Below are positions 45,933 to 54,957 of a stretch of 64,000 bases of DNA, in pieces. Source of the DNA: Flavobacteriales bacterium (GTDB taxonomy: Bacteria > Bacteroidota > Bacteroidia > Flavobacteriales > TMED113). The notes below the pieces were generated by a model. That model saw only the letters and a program-made list of their open reading frames with translations, ran no database searches and was not told where the DNA came from. A program made the position numbers and the translations under genes. The stretch's first letter is position 1; each line of letters opens with the position of its first letter. Location: the NCBI GenBank assembly GCA_002714185.1, contig PAWM01000016.1, positions 15,885 through 79,884 of the forward strand. The letters run 5' to 3'.

Positions 45933-45959
45933 TTTGTTAATAAATAGATATTATATTTG
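45933..45959 (+). promoter_or_regulatory. Promoter for tRNA-Phe
   Basis: TATATTTG at 45952-45959 is a full match to the Bacteroidota -7 box, 13 bases before the tRNA. TTTG at 45933-45936 could be the -33 element, although the 15-base gap is slightly short. Confidence 0.55.
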
Positions 45960-45972
45960 CAAACCTATGTAT

Positions 45973-46045
45973 GGTGCTATAGCTCAGTTGGTAGAGCAAA
46001 GGACTGAAAATCCTTGTGTCCCTGGTTCGAATCCTGGTAGCACCA
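45973..46045 (+). tRNA. tRNA-Phe (anticodon GAA)
   Basis: A 73-base cloverleaf. Acceptor GGTGCTA pairs with TAGCACC (46038-46044), with discriminator A. Anticodon stem AAGGA/TCCTT encloses CTGAAAA with anticodon GAA at 46006-46008. D-arm AGCTCAGTTGGTAGAGC and T-arm CCTGGTTCGAATCCTGG are canonical. CCA is not encoded. A terminator follows. Confidence 0.97.
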
Positions 46046-46047
46046 CT

Positions 46048-46082
46048 AAAAAGCGGAATAATTAAAAAATATTCCGCTTTTT
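46048..46082 (+). terminator. Rho-independent terminator after tRNA-Phe
   Basis: The inverted repeat AAAAAGCGGAATA and TATTCCGCTTTTT forms a 13-base stem with a 9-base loop and ends in a T-run. The core AAGCGGAAT is similar to the AAGCGAAAT stem after the CAT tRNA, suggesting a recurrent tRNA terminator sequence in this genome. Confidence 0.85.
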
Positions 46083-46097
46083 ACTTTTCTAAATTTT

Positions 46098-46691
46098 ATG
46101 AAACTTTTATTAATTATAATATTCTTACTTAATATGCTAACTCAAAACAATAACACACAATATGCTTACCTGGGTGGGGGTTGCTTTTGGTGTATTGAAG
46201 CTGTATTTCAAAATTTAAAAGGTGTAGAAAGTGTCGTAAGTGGATATAGCGGTGGAGAATCATCAACAGCTAATTATAAGGACGTTTCGACGGGAAAAAC
46301 TAAACATGTAGAAGTATGTAAAATTGCATATAATCCTAAAATAATTTCTTACGACATATTGCTTGCAGTATTTTTTTATAGTCATGACCCTACACAATTA
46401 AATCGCCAAGGAAATGATATTGGACCACAATATCAATCTGCTATCTTTTATCTCAATAATGAGGAAAAAAATCAATGTAAAAAATATATTGAAGATTTAG
46501 AATTTCAAAAAATTTATGAAAATATAAAGACTAATTTAATAAAATTTGAAAATTTTTATAAAGCAGAAGAATACCACCAAAATTATTTTCAACTTAATTC
46601 TAACCAACCATACTGCTCAATTATTATTAATCCAAAAGTTGAAAAATTGAAAAAAAAATTTAAAAATTACTATCCAAAAAAAATTAACTAA
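46098..46691 (+). CDS. msrA: Peptide-methionine (S)-S-oxide reductase
   Basis: A 197-residue MsrA. The catalytic cysteine is Cys29 in GGGCFWCIEAVF, preceded by a hydrophobic leader (1-17) that suggests export to the periplasm or membrane. Family blocks are VESVVSGYSGG, DVSTGKTKHVE, FFYSHDPTQLNRQGNDIGPQ and YHQNYFQLN. A possible resolving cysteine is in PYCSIIINPK. It begins shortly after the tRNA-Phe terminator, so its promoter must overlap that short region or lie upstream. The stop interlocks (CTAA) with the convergent M16 peptidase gene. Confidence 0.94.
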   Translation: MKLLLIIIFLLNMLTQNNNTQYAYLGGGCFWCIEAVFQNLKGVESVVSGYSGGESSTANYKDVSTGKTKHVEVCKIAYNPKIISYDILLAVFFYSHDPTQLNRQGNDIGPQYQSAIFYLNNEEKNQCKKYIEDLEFQKIYENIKTNLIKFENFYKAEEYHQNYFQLNSNQPYCSIIINPKVEKLKKKFKNYYPKKIN

Positions 46692-49615
46692 TAGCCAAAT
46701 ATATTCTCTAACGTGAGTTCTTGATAATCACCTAATTTCTTTAATGAATTATGATTAATATCATCTTTATTGCCTATAACTAAAAAGGTGTAATTTCTAT
46801 CTTTAATATTTTTATCAAAAAAAGATTTTAAATCACTATAATCAATATTTTCTAACAAGGGATATATTGTCTTATTTATATCATAATCCACACCCCTTTC
46901 TTTTGCTAAGATATATTCCCAAAACAATCGTGATCTCTTTGTTCTGGATGTTTCAATTTTTTTAAGTGCTGCTATTTTAGCATCTTGAAACTGACCAACT
47001 GACTTAGGCATATTATTCATCAATGCTAATATAGCACTAGTAGCTTCATCCAACTTGTCAACTTGAGTGCCTAGATAAGCAGTAATATAATGAGAATTCT
47101 CTTTATTAATTGGTGTTGAAAAAGATGACCAAGCAGAATAAGCAAGTGCTTTCGACTCACGAATTTCTTGAAAAATAATTGAAGATAATCCGCTTCCAAA
47201 ATACTCATTAAACAATTTTCCATAAGGAATTAATTGCATATTATATAATGGGCCTTTTGACATCAATGTAATCTCTGACTGTACCATATCATAATCTATA
47301 AAATAAACTTTATTAGTTACATTATCTAACTCATTAAAAAGTATAGGGGATAACAGAGGCTTACTTATTTCAGAAGAATAATGATACTTGTTTAGTATTG
47401 TTTTAATTTCAGACAAATTTCTACGACCGTAATAATAAATGTAATGCTCAAATTTTGTTAAATTTTTAATTTTATCAGTCAATTTATTAACATCTATTGA
47501 TTTTAAATCTTTAATACTTATTATATTATTAAAAGGGTTTTTAGAACCATATTTTGCATACGAGCGCATTCCTGACAAAATACTCCATTTAGATAACTTT
47601 GTGTCTTGACGATCACGAATAATATCTAAAACCATATTATCATAAACTTGTTGATTAGGAATAACACCTGACAAAATATGTTCAAATAATATAATACCTT
47701 CTTCTAAAGATTCCTCCAAACCAGATAATTGAACATATATCCTTTCATTTGATACATATACACTATAACTTAATCCTAACTTAAACATTTCCTGCTCAAT
47801 TTGATTAGCATTGTATTTTTCTGTTCCTAAGTACTCTAAATAATTTATAGCTAAAGCAAGTTCTTTGTCACTAAACTTACCCATATCTAAAACATAACTA
47901 AGTGAAAAAATTTCATTTGTAGTATTTTTAACATAGTAAGCAGGTATATTATTATTTAATTCAAATTTTATAACATCTGCATCAAAATTATTAAATATAG
48001 GTTGCATTCGTTGTGAAGGAATCTTATTAAGATCTAATGCAAATTTAGAAGAAGTATCCCTATTTAAAGGTACGGTTGTGATTTTAGGTTTTTGTACTTT
48101 AATACTATTTGGTGTTCCATTCAATTTATTCAATAATATATAATTATTATCAAAGTACTTATTTGCAAATTTTACAATATCGCTTTTAGATAAATTAGTT
48201 AGCTTGTTATTTTGATTAACAACTGTTGCCCAATTCTGATCAAGAATAAAAGCATTTGTCATCTTTCGAGCTCTATAACTGTTTGACTCATTCCTCTTTT
48301 GATCATCTAATTTGAAATTCTTAATTATTGCCGATAACATCCAATCATCAAATTGACCATTTTTAATTCTATTTAATTCATTTAACAATAATTCTTTAAC
48401 TTGCTCTAAAGATTGTCCCTGTCTAGGCTGCCCATGTAATTTAAAAAAAGAATAATCTTTAGCAATCATATATTGCGAATAACCACTTAATATTTTTTGT
48501 GACTTAATCAAATTCAAATCAATTAGTCCTGCTTTTCCATTAGATAAGATTGCATCTAATAGCGGTAATATATACATATCATCTGTTTCAACACCCGGTA
48601 GTCTAAATCCAATATCTACCCATTCAGATGTACTTCCTATAACTGTAATTTCTTCAGGTTCTGTAATAGGGTCTTCTTTAGATACTTCAAATGTTGGTAC
48701 TTCTTTATATCGATATTTCCCAAAATACTTTTCAATTAATTGGACTGTTTTGTCTGGATCTAAATCACCTGATAGAATAATTGCCATATTATTTGGAACA
48801 TATTTTTCATTAAAATATTTATGGATTTTTTCCATCGAAGGATTTTTTAAATGATCACTTTCTCCGATTGTAGTTTGAGTACCATATTGATGTTTTTTAA
48901 ATAATGCTTTCATCATAGAATACCATGCTAATCTCCAGTCATTATCCTGACCACGGTTAAATTCTTCATAAACAGTTTCTAATTCAGTATGAAATAATCT
49001 AAGTACTAATTCGCTAAATCTTTCAGATTCAATCATTAACCATTTTTCAAGTTCATTAGAAGGGATATCATTAATATAAACAGTTCTTTCCAAAGAAGTA
49101 TATGCATTAGTGCCCTTAGCACCTAATGAACTTATCATTTTATCATATTCATTAGCTACAGCATATTGAGCAGCAACTCCTGAAATACTGTCAATTTGCT
49201 GATAAATAAAATTTCTATCTTCTGTGTTAAAAATTGTTCTTCTTTTTTCATATAAATCTGAAATTTTTTTTAATTCTTTTGATTCATCTTCCCAATTAAT
49301 AGTCCCAATTTGGGATGTCCCTTTAAACAACATATGCTCTAAATAATGTGCTAAACCAGTGGCATCAGATGGATCTTGCTTGCTCCCAGTATTAACAGCA
49401 ATATTTGTCTGAATACGTGGTTCATCTTGATTAACAGACATATAAATTGTTAAGCCATTATCAAGAGTATAAATCATTGTATTAAGTGGGTCGTCTTCAA
49501 CTAACTGGTATTCATAATTTGAATTGATATGCTTTGAGTCGATAGCAAAAAAGATTAAATATGATAAAAAGCCTACAGCTAAAATTGATGTAATAAATTC
49601 TTGTGTATTTTTCAT
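46688..49615 (-). CDS. M16 family zinc metallopeptidase (two-domain, pitrilysin-like)
   Basis: A 975-residue insulinase/pitrilysin-type protease with four M16 units in one chain. An N-terminal hydrophobic segment (about 8-25) exports or anchors it. The inverted zinc motif HxxEH is intact at His90-Glu93-His94 (GLAHYLEHMLFKGT), and the downstream glutamate is in ELETVYEEFNR. The second half (from about 535) is inactive-type and ends in substrate-clamp repeats. Such enzymes degrade peptides in the periplasm. It has its own candidate promoter and no operon partners. Confidence 0.92.
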   Translation of the reverse strand: MKNTQEFITSILAVGFLSYLIFFAIDSKHINSNYEYQLVEDDPLNTMIYTLDNGLTIYMSVNQDEPRIQTNIAVNTGSKQDPSDATGLAHYLEHMLFKGTSQIGTINWEDESKELKKISDLYEKRRTIFNTEDRNFIYQQIDSISGVAAQYAVANEYDKMISSLGAKGTNAYTSLERTVYINDIPSNELEKWLMIESERFSELVLRLFHTELETVYEEFNRGQDNDWRLAWYSMMKALFKKHQYGTQTTIGESDHLKNPSMEKIHKYFNEKYVPNNMAIILSGDLDPDKTVQLIEKYFGKYRYKEVPTFEVSKEDPITEPEEITVIGSTSEWVDIGFRLPGVETDDMYILPLLDAILSNGKAGLIDLNLIKSQKILSGYSQYMIAKDYSFFKLHGQPRQGQSLEQVKELLLNELNRIKNGQFDDWMLSAIIKNFKLDDQKRNESNSYRARKMTNAFILDQNWATVVNQNNKLTNLSKSDIVKFANKYFDNNYILLNKLNGTPNSIKVQKPKITTVPLNRDTSSKFALDLNKIPSQRMQPIFNNFDADVIKFELNNNIPAYYVKNTTNEIFSLSYVLDMGKFSDKELALAINYLEYLGTEKYNANQIEQEMFKLGLSYSVYVSNERIYVQLSGLEESLEEGIILFEHILSGVIPNQQVYDNMVLDIIRDRQDTKLSKWSILSGMRSYAKYGSKNPFNNIISIKDLKSIDVNKLTDKIKNLTKFEHYIYYYGRRNLSEIKTILNKYHYSSEISKPLLSPILFNELDNVTNKVYFIDYDMVQSEITLMSKGPLYNMQLIPYGKLFNEYFGSGLSSIIFQEIRESKALAYSAWSSFSTPINKENSHYITAYLGTQVDKLDEATSAILALMNNMPKSVGQFQDAKIAALKKIETSRTKRSRLFWEYILAKERGVDYDINKTIYPLLENIDYSDLKSFFDKNIKDRNYTFLVIGNKDDINHNSLKKLGDYQELTLENIFGY

Positions 49616-49647
49616 TTTAAAATGAGTTAGTTAAAAATAATAGTGAA

Positions 49648-49655
49648 CAAATATA
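49648..49655 (-). promoter_or_regulatory. Candidate -7 box for the M16 peptidase gene
   Basis: On the minus strand TATATTTG matches TAnnTTTG, 32 bases upstream of the ATG. No -33 TTG is seen at 17-23 bases. Confidence 0.45.
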
Positions 49656-49691
49656 GTAACAATAATGTTGATGTGTGTGAAAAATTAAATA

Positions 49692-50519
49692 TCAATAATC
49701 TAAATGAAAATAAAAATGTTGATGAAACTTTGATGTTGATTGATCAATAATAATTATGCCCCATTTATAATAATTAATAGAATAGCTAACAATTGGGTTT
49801 TTCCTGATAATCGACCAACATTCTTGCATTTCAGCACTCCAATTAATATCATCAAATATCATAATACATTGAAGCTCTTTATTAGATATTAATGAATTAA
49901 AATAATACAAAGTATCATTTTTACGATGATTGCCATCAATAAATAAAATATTGAAATTTAAATTTTGAGCAATTAGTTTTGGAAAAGTATTATTGTATAA
50001 TCCTTGAATAATCTGAAATTTTTTTTTGGATGCAATCGAACTAAATTGAGATTGAGCTATCTTACATAAAGCAGGCACACCTTCCATCGTAATAAAAAAA
50101 CTATTTTTTTTATTTTTTATTGCACTCAAAATATATGTGCCCGAAACACCTAAATTAGTTCCAATTTCTAATACAAATGGTGTAGATAATTTATCTATAA
50201 TTAGATATAGAAATTGTGCCCATATAGGAGATGATGTAGCTTTTTTACAGATTTCCTTTACTTTAATTTTTTTGGACAAACCAAATATTTCATATGTAAT
50301 AATTCTATCATCTTTTAAGAGATTTTTTCTATATCGCTCACATAATTTAAATACTTCTAAATGGTCATTTAATTTTTTGTTTAATTTAACCTCTAAAAAA
50401 GATTTTACTATAATATTTAAATAAGGATTTTTCTCTTCTTTGATTTTGTTTAATTCTCTTTTTTGATTTAATCTAATACAGAAAATAGACAAATGTTTTT
50501 TTATTTTTGACAATATCAT
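49692..50519 (-). CDS. Class I SAM-dependent methyltransferase, acceptor unknown
   Basis: A 275-residue Rossmann-fold methyltransferase. The SAM motif is TPFVLEIGTNLGVSGTYILS (about 113-132), followed by ITMEGVPALCKIAQSQF as the second acidic strand and FNILFIDGNHRKNDTLYYF with the motif-IV aspartate. The last strands read CIMIFDDINWSAEMQECW. This arrangement resembles O-methyltransferase type 3/24 proteins acting on small molecules. There is a basic N-terminal region of about 60 residues. It is divergent from the acetyltransferase gene by 23 bases. Confidence 0.83.
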   Translation of the reverse strand: MILSKIKKHLSIFCIRLNQKRELNKIKEEKNPYLNIIVKSFLEVKLNKKLNDHLEVFKLCERYRKNLLKDDRIITYEIFGLSKKIKVKEICKKATSSPIWAQFLYLIIDKLSTPFVLEIGTNLGVSGTYILSAIKNKKNSFFITMEGVPALCKIAQSQFSSIASKKKFQIIQGLYNNTFPKLIAQNLNFNILFIDGNHRKNDTLYYFNSLISNKELQCIMIFDDINWSAEMQECWSIIRKNPIVSYSINYYKWGIIIIDQSTSKFHQHFYFHLDY

Positions 50520-50542
50520 ATTAATTAAATATAACTGTAATT

Positions 50543-51007
50543 ATGTTAATAATTCGAAAAGGCAAAAAAAAAGATTTACCCTTTGTTCTGGGATTAATCA
50601 AAGAATTAGCAAAATATGAAAATGCTCTAGATGAAGTTTCAATCACTATCAAAGAATTAGAAAATGATGGCTTTAATGAATATCCAAACTATTATTTTCT
50701 AGTTGCTGAAAAAGATACTGAAATTATTGGCATGTCTTTTTATTGGATACGGTATTCAACATGGAAGGGTAAATTTTTATTTTTAGAAGATTTTATTGTA
50801 AAAAAAGAATACAGAAGACAGGGTGTTGGAAAAGAATTATTTAATGCAACTATTAAAATTTGTAAAAAATTAAATCTTAATGGTATGTGTTGGCAAGTTT
50901 TAGATTGGAATAATCCCGCAATTAATTTTTACAAAAAATATAATGCAGATATTAGTAAAATTTGGTTAAACGGAAAATTAACAAAAAAACAAATTGAACA
51001 ATTTTAG
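50543..51007 (+). CDS. GNAT family N-acetyltransferase (diamine acetyltransferase-like)
   Basis: A 154-residue GNAT enzyme. The acetyl-CoA pyrophosphate loop is RRQGVGKELF (about 92-101), preceded by FLFLEDFIVKKEYR. The C-terminal VLDWNNPAINFYKKYNADIS is typical of the spermidine/spermine acetyltransferase (SAT1) group. It may acetylate polyamines or a related amine. The gene is alone on the plus strand; its stop is one base from the convergent hydrolase stop. Confidence 0.87.
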   Translation: MLIIRKGKKKDLPFVLGLIKELAKYENALDEVSITIKELENDGFNEYPNYYFLVAEKDTEIIGMSFYWIRYSTWKGKFLFLEDFIVKKEYRRQGVGKELFNATIKICKKLNLNGMCWQVLDWNNPAINFYKKYNADISKIWLNGKLTKKQIEQF

Positions 51008-51008
51008 T

Positions 51009-51989
51009 TTAAAAGAGATGCTCAATCATAAAATTTTTAGAAAAGCTTAAGGCATTTACTCTTGCAACACTATTCCCACCATAAGTAGGGCCTCTTCTAG
51101 CACACATAGAAAGACCTATTTTTTGAAGTAATGGTGTGGTCATAGGAAAATTTAAAAAATTCATTAATACCTCCCCTTTTGCATTCATTCTAAATCTGCA
51201 ATCCTCCAAAATGTATCCATTTTTCTTAATTGATAATAATGTGTCTCTATCAAATGAATGATGTGCATTTGGATATATTGTAATATCAATATTAGTATTA
51301 TTTTTTAACTTACTTACAAGACTTAAACAGGCTTCTGCAGGAGTCCAATTATCTAGTTCACCTATTAATATATGAATAGGTGTATCTCCAAACTCTAAAA
51401 CATCTGGTACCACAATACATGGTGGATATAAGGCTAAATGGGCTGCAAAATCTATGCTGGGATTTATAGCTTTTTTTAGTGGCTCCCAGGCTGAAAAAAG
51501 AGACACACCACCTCCCAAGCTCCAACCAGTAATAGCTATTTTATCGGCATGTATATTAGGATGATTTTGTAGAGCTTCAAGTGCTCTAAAACTATCTAAA
51601 ATCATCATTGCTGTGGTGACACTCACTTGATTTCCAACTGTTGTTTTTATACCTCTACTTTGAAAACTACATAATTCAAATGTCGCAATTCCATTCTCTC
51701 TATATGTTTTTAAATAATCGTAATGATGAGAGGCCCAACCATTACTCCCAGCAACAGCAATAACTAATGGATACTGATTTTGAGTATTAAAATCAATAGG
51801 CATTTTTAAAATACCAAAAACCCGTTGGTGTTTTTGATTATCAAGATTAACAATAATATCTTTGAAAGAAAAGGGATTAGCACTATCGAAAAAAAATTTT
51901 TCTTGAGATAATAGAAAAAAAGGGGAAATCAAAAAAAGGAAAAATACCTTAACTATTATAAAATTATTATTAGTTATCTCTATTTTCAA
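51009..51989 (-). CDS. Exported dienelactone hydrolase/alpha-beta hydrolase family protein
   Basis: A 326-residue secreted hydrolase. The start is TTG (MKIEITNNN), the only codon allowing the complete signal peptide (to about residue 29, FFLLSQ); no ATG occurs before residue 60. The nucleophile serine is in ITGWSLGGGVSLF (about 156), the acid in LIGELDNWTP and the histidine in YPNAHHSFDRD, matching dienelactone-hydrolase-like enzymes. The 5' end overlaps the small gene upstream, suggesting coupling with ybjQ. The substrate is unknown. Confidence 0.82.
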   Translation of the reverse strand: MKIEITNNNFIIVKVFFLFLISPFFLLSQEKFFFDSANPFSFKDIIVNLDNQKHQRVFGILKMPIDFNTQNQYPLVIAVAGSNGWASHHYDYLKTYRENGIATFELCSFQSRGIKTTVGNQVSVTTAMMILDSFRALEALQNHPNIHADKIAITGWSLGGGVSLFSAWEPLKKAINPSIDFAAHLALYPPCIVVPDVLEFGDTPIHILIGELDNWTPAEACLSLVSKLKNNTNIDITIYPNAHHSFDRDTLLSIKKNGYILEDCRFRMNAKGEVLMNFLNFPMTTPLLQKIGLSMCARRGPTYGGNSVARVNALSFSKNFMIEHLF

Positions 51990-52074
51990 AATTTTCTTCT
52001 TTCTTTTCTTCTATTCTTTTAGCAATAAGATATAGCATTAAAATAAAAAAAAGTATAATTAATACTGAATTCAT
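51970..52074 (-). CDS. Putative 34-residue membrane microprotein
   Basis: A short frame starting ATG at 52074 and ending TAA at 51970. It encodes a hydrophobic helix (MNSVLIILFFILMLYLIA) followed by a charged tail rich in Lys and Glu (KRIEEKKEENFENRDN). Its ATG overlaps the TGA of the upstream ybjQ-like gene as ATGA, the classical signature of translational coupling, and its end overlaps the hydrolase start by 20 bases. The membrane-anchor-plus-charged-tail layout is that of many small bacterial membrane proteins. The function is unknown. Confidence 0.6.
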   Translation of the reverse strand: MNSVLIILFFILMLYLIAKRIEEKKEENFENRDN

Positions 52075-52388
52075 TGTTTTAATTTTACAGCAGTTCCGTA
52101 TGCTAAAATTTCAGCAGCACCCTGCATTACCACTGAAGTTGTTAATCTAATATTTACAATAGCATCTGCTCCCAACATAACTGCATCTTGTTTCATTCTC
52201 TCAATAGCTTGTTCTCTAGATTCGGCTTGTAATTTTGTATATTCACTAATTTCTCCACCGATAAGATGTTTAAGACTTGCAAAAACATCTCTACCTACAT
52301 TTCTTGTTCTTACAGTACTTCCTCTTGCTATTCCTAAAATTTCTGATATTTCCCTATCAGGAATTTGTTCTGTAGTTGTTAAAATCAT
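52071..52388 (-). CDS. YbjQ/UPF0145 family protein
   Basis: A 105-residue protein of the YbjQ family, which forms pentamers and is annotated as heavy-metal-binding by structural resemblance. The conserved stretches are MILTTTEQIPDREISEILG, GSTVRTRNVGRD, REQAIERMKQDAVMLGADAI and the terminal EILAYGTAVKL. Its biochemical role is not established. It is followed by a four-base overlap with the 34-residue membrane protein, which could tether it to the membrane. Confidence 0.87.
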   Translation of the reverse strand: MILTTTEQIPDREISEILGIARGSTVRTRNVGRDVFASLKHLIGGEISEYTKLQAESREQAIERMKQDAVMLGADAIVNIRLTTSVVMQGAAEILAYGTAVKLKQ

Positions 52389-52478
52389 AATTTATTTTTT
52401 CGTAAAAATAATATAACACAAATTAAAAACTATAATTTACTGTTAATTAAAAAGTATCATAATTAAAGAAAAAGTAAA

Positions 52479-52712
52479 TCATTGATTATGATCATTTATA
52501 TATTTTTCTAATATTTTTTTAGCCTTATCTACTTTTAATTCATTAACAAATAGCATCTTTTCATTAAATGAATAAGCCGGATTAGCCCAACCAGCTAATA
52601 CAGATGATGAGAACGGAGATTTTATATAAAAATCTATTTGATTTGTTTTTAGAATGCTTTCAATATTTGTTAAATCAAAATAATTAATATTTGTAATAAA
52701 AACATATTTCAT
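52479..52712 (-). CDS. DUF2007 family small protein
   Basis: A 77-residue soluble protein with a beta-alpha-beta layout resembling DUF2007 putative signal-transduction proteins. It starts MKYVFITNINYFDLTNIESI, continues with LKTNQIDFYIKSPF, and ends VNELKVDKAKKILEKYIND. Members contain a ferredoxin-like fold and no known catalytic residues. It lies nine bases after the lipoprotein gene at the end of the M43 protease operon. Function unknown. Confidence 0.75.
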   Translation of the reverse strand: MKYVFITNINYFDLTNIESILKTNQIDFYIKSPFSSSVLAGWANPAYSFNEKMLFVNELKVDKAKKILEKYINDHNQ

Positions 52713-52721
52713 ATATAATGA

Positions 52722-53030
52722 TTAATCAATAATAGTAGTAGTATCTATTATAAAATTACAATAACCATTATCAGTCATATAATTTAATAACTCTTCATCT
52801 AGTACTTGTAAATAATCAGTTATATTAGCAAAAGTATAGTTAAATACTGAATCACCGATACAGTATGTTGCGGAATCTAACACTGCAGTAAAAAATGTAT
52901 CATTATAAGCATGTTGATATTCATATTGTATACAATCAATACATTCCGTAGAATAAATTATTGATTCCTCTTGTTTAGTACAAGAATACATCAAAAATAA
53001 ACACAAAATAAAAAAATTAATAAACTTCAT
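52722..53030 (-). CDS. Small lipoprotein of unknown function
   Basis: A 102-residue protein from the ATG giving MKFINFFILCLFLMYSC. The signal ends in a lipobox-like LMYSC, so Cys17 is the likely lipidation site. The mature part includes STECIDCIQYEYQHAY with a CxxC pair, two further cysteines (TYCIGD and NGYCNF) and an acidic tail ending IID. The four cysteines may form two disulfides. An upstream start would add eight residues before the leader and is unlikely. The 5' end overlaps the last M43 protease gene by 14 bases. I do not recognise a family. Confidence 0.7.
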   Translation of the reverse strand: MKFINFFILCLFLMYSCTKQEESIIYSTECIDCIQYEYQHAYNDTFFTAVLDSATYCIGDSVFNYTFANITDYLQVLDEELLNYMTDNGYCNFIIDTTTIID

Positions 53031-54957
53031 AATATTTTTGTACACTTCCATCATTATAAATATTAATGTAAAATTTTGAACTATTATTTTCCCGACCTAA
53101 CATATCAAGTCGTTTGATTATTTGAATATTCTCTATGGTGTTTGTTTCATCAATATTAATCCACTCACCGTCTAATCTAACATTGTCAATATACAAATAT
53201 GTGCCTCTGTTGCCACTAAATTCAAATTTTATTATCACATCACTCTCCTCTGCGGCAGACTGGATATTAACAATCTTTTCAACCCACTCACTACTGTTAG
53301 GTGTAAAATTATTACCAACATTTCCTGTATTAATAGAAATTAATTCTTCAGTATCCCAAGATGCCCTCACCTGCCAAGTTTTACCACAGTCCTTTGAAAA
53401 TGATATTTGCAATAAATCGTTAGTTTGATTATTTCTCTTTCCATAAGCAAGGTCAAAATATAGCTTTAATGGTTCACCTACACCTAAACCGAAATTACTT
53501 AAATTTAAAGTAGGTGTATAGAGAGAATGTTTTTGATAACAATCAAAATATCTACTTCGTATTCTTACTGAACCGGTTTCTGATGTTGATGAAATTGGAC
53601 TTCTTGTCCAAGATGTTTCACTTTCTGGAGATTCTATAGACCATGTTAAACTTGGATTTGGATTATTTGGAAATTGTGTATTTTGAAAGCTTTCATTAAG
53701 ATTCATTTCAGCATTATAGATATTAAAAGTCTTCGTCAAACTACTTTCACCAATATCATTAACAACACTTAAAGTAACTTGATATTCTCCAGGACTAGAA
53801 AAAATTATAGTTGGATTTTTTTCAGATGAAAATAAATTTTCGTTGCCAATAAATGACCAAGCAAAACTTGTATTATTATCAATCCCCTCAGTATTATTTA
53901 TAAATTTAATTGGAGAGTTAATACATATTCTATCGACTTCTGATAAGAAAAAATCTACATTAGGTAAACAAGCAGAATTATCATAATTATCATGTGTGCC
54001 TGTTTCCCATAAATTATTATTAGTCCATAAATTATTTCTTGAAGATACTGAAGAATTTAAACAATTTTGCATTCTAATTACTTGATCGCTAGTAAACATA
54101 CAGGTGCAAGATGAATAATCCATAAAATTTTGAATATTATCTAAGCTTCCACAGCTTTGCTGCGACAAATTACATGTGGAATAAGCTCCAACTGTATTAG
54201 GGGTGTCATCAACACCATCATCATATGAACAATTATCTAAATCTCCATTTGTCCCCCAGCCCCAAGTGTGTTCTAAATTAAAATAATGTCCAAATTCATG
54301 ACTCAATGTATGTCGTTTATAAGGTGTGTTATTTGATGAGCCTATACTACCAACATACTCATGGTTAATAATTATCCCTTCAACTTCATCGCCCCATAAT
54401 GATCCAGGTAAATAAGTGTAAGCTGCTGCACCAATATCACTATCAATTTCTTCGACCACCCAAATATTTACATATTTAGTGTCATCCCATGAAATCACCT
54501 CTTTTACACAATCATTTGCTTGATTGCCTAGAGATGAAAACACTCTATTAATGCCATTTGTGCAATTTCCGTTTGGATCTAATCTAGCAAGCCTATATTC
54601 TACATTAACATCACCAATTATATTTTCAAATGATTCTACTACATTATTTAAATCCTCATTTAAAATATTATAGTCCTCATTGAGAATACTTACCGCATCA
54701 TTAATTTGATCAATAGAAATATTTTCATCCTCACCTATTGAATCACCATTATGAATAATATGAAATACAAGAGGAATAATTTTAGGATTTTGAGATAAAT
54801 TATTATTATTATTAAGTATTTTTAATTGTTCAGATTTAAAATGAGGTGTATTGCGATATTTTTGCATTACAAAATCTGTACCACATAATTTTGTGTTTTG
54901 AGCAAAAATTAAGTTGCATAATAATACTAAAAATAAAAACACTTTTTTAAAATTCAT
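53017..54957 (-). CDS. Secreted M43 metalloprotease with PKD domain (third of three)
   Basis: A 646-residue exported protease. The signal peptide ends near 20 (LIFAQ). The M43 (cytophagalysin/pappalysin) catalytic domain spans about 60-320. Zinc is bound by HEFGHYFNLEH (220-230) and the Met-turn is NFMDYSSC (277-284). A PKD domain (about 335-415, with FAWSFIG and SPGEYQVTLSVVND) and a jelly-roll domain (about 430-605, YLYIDNVRLDG) follow. The C-terminus is an unusual short tail, MLGRE then FYINIYNDGSVQKYYEVY, a T9SS sorting variant. It should cleave proteins outside the cell. Confidence 0.9.
   Translation of the reverse strand: MNFKKVFLFLVLLCNLIFAQNTKLCGTDFVMQKYRNTPHFKSEQLKILNNNNNLSQNPKIIPLVFHIIHNGDSIGEDENISIDQINDAVSILNEDYNILNEDLNNVVESFENIIGDVNVEYRLARLDPNGNCTNGINRVFSSLGNQANDCVKEVISWDDTKYVNIWVVEEIDSDIGAAAYTYLPGSLWGDEVEGIIINHEYVGSIGSSNNTPYKRHTLSHEFGHYFNLEHTWGWGTNGDLDNCSYDDGVDDTPNTVGAYSTCNLSQQSCGSLDNIQNFMDYSSCTCMFTSDQVIRMQNCLNSSVSSRNNLWTNNNLWETGTHDNYDNSACLPNVDFFLSEVDRICINSPIKFINNTEGIDNNTSFAWSFIGNENLFSSEKNPTIIFSSPGEYQVTLSVVNDIGESSLTKTFNIYNAEMNLNESFQNTQFPNNPNPSLTWSIESPESETSWTRSPISSTSETGSVRIRSRYFDCYQKHSLYTPTLNLSNFGLGVGEPLKLYFDLAYGKRNNQTNDLLQISFSKDCGKTWQVRASWDTEELISINTGNVGNNFTPNSSEWVEKIVNIQSAAEESDVIIKFEFSGNRGTYLYIDNVRLDGEWINIDETNTIENIQIIKRLDMLGRENNSSKFYINIYNDGSVQKYYEVY

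Noticed and set aside
46048-46082. Hairpin after tRNA-Phe as an attenuator of msrA
   Set aside because: The stem, T-run and its similarity to the hairpin after the CAT tRNA fit a plain tRNA terminator. There is no leader peptide or alternative pairing.
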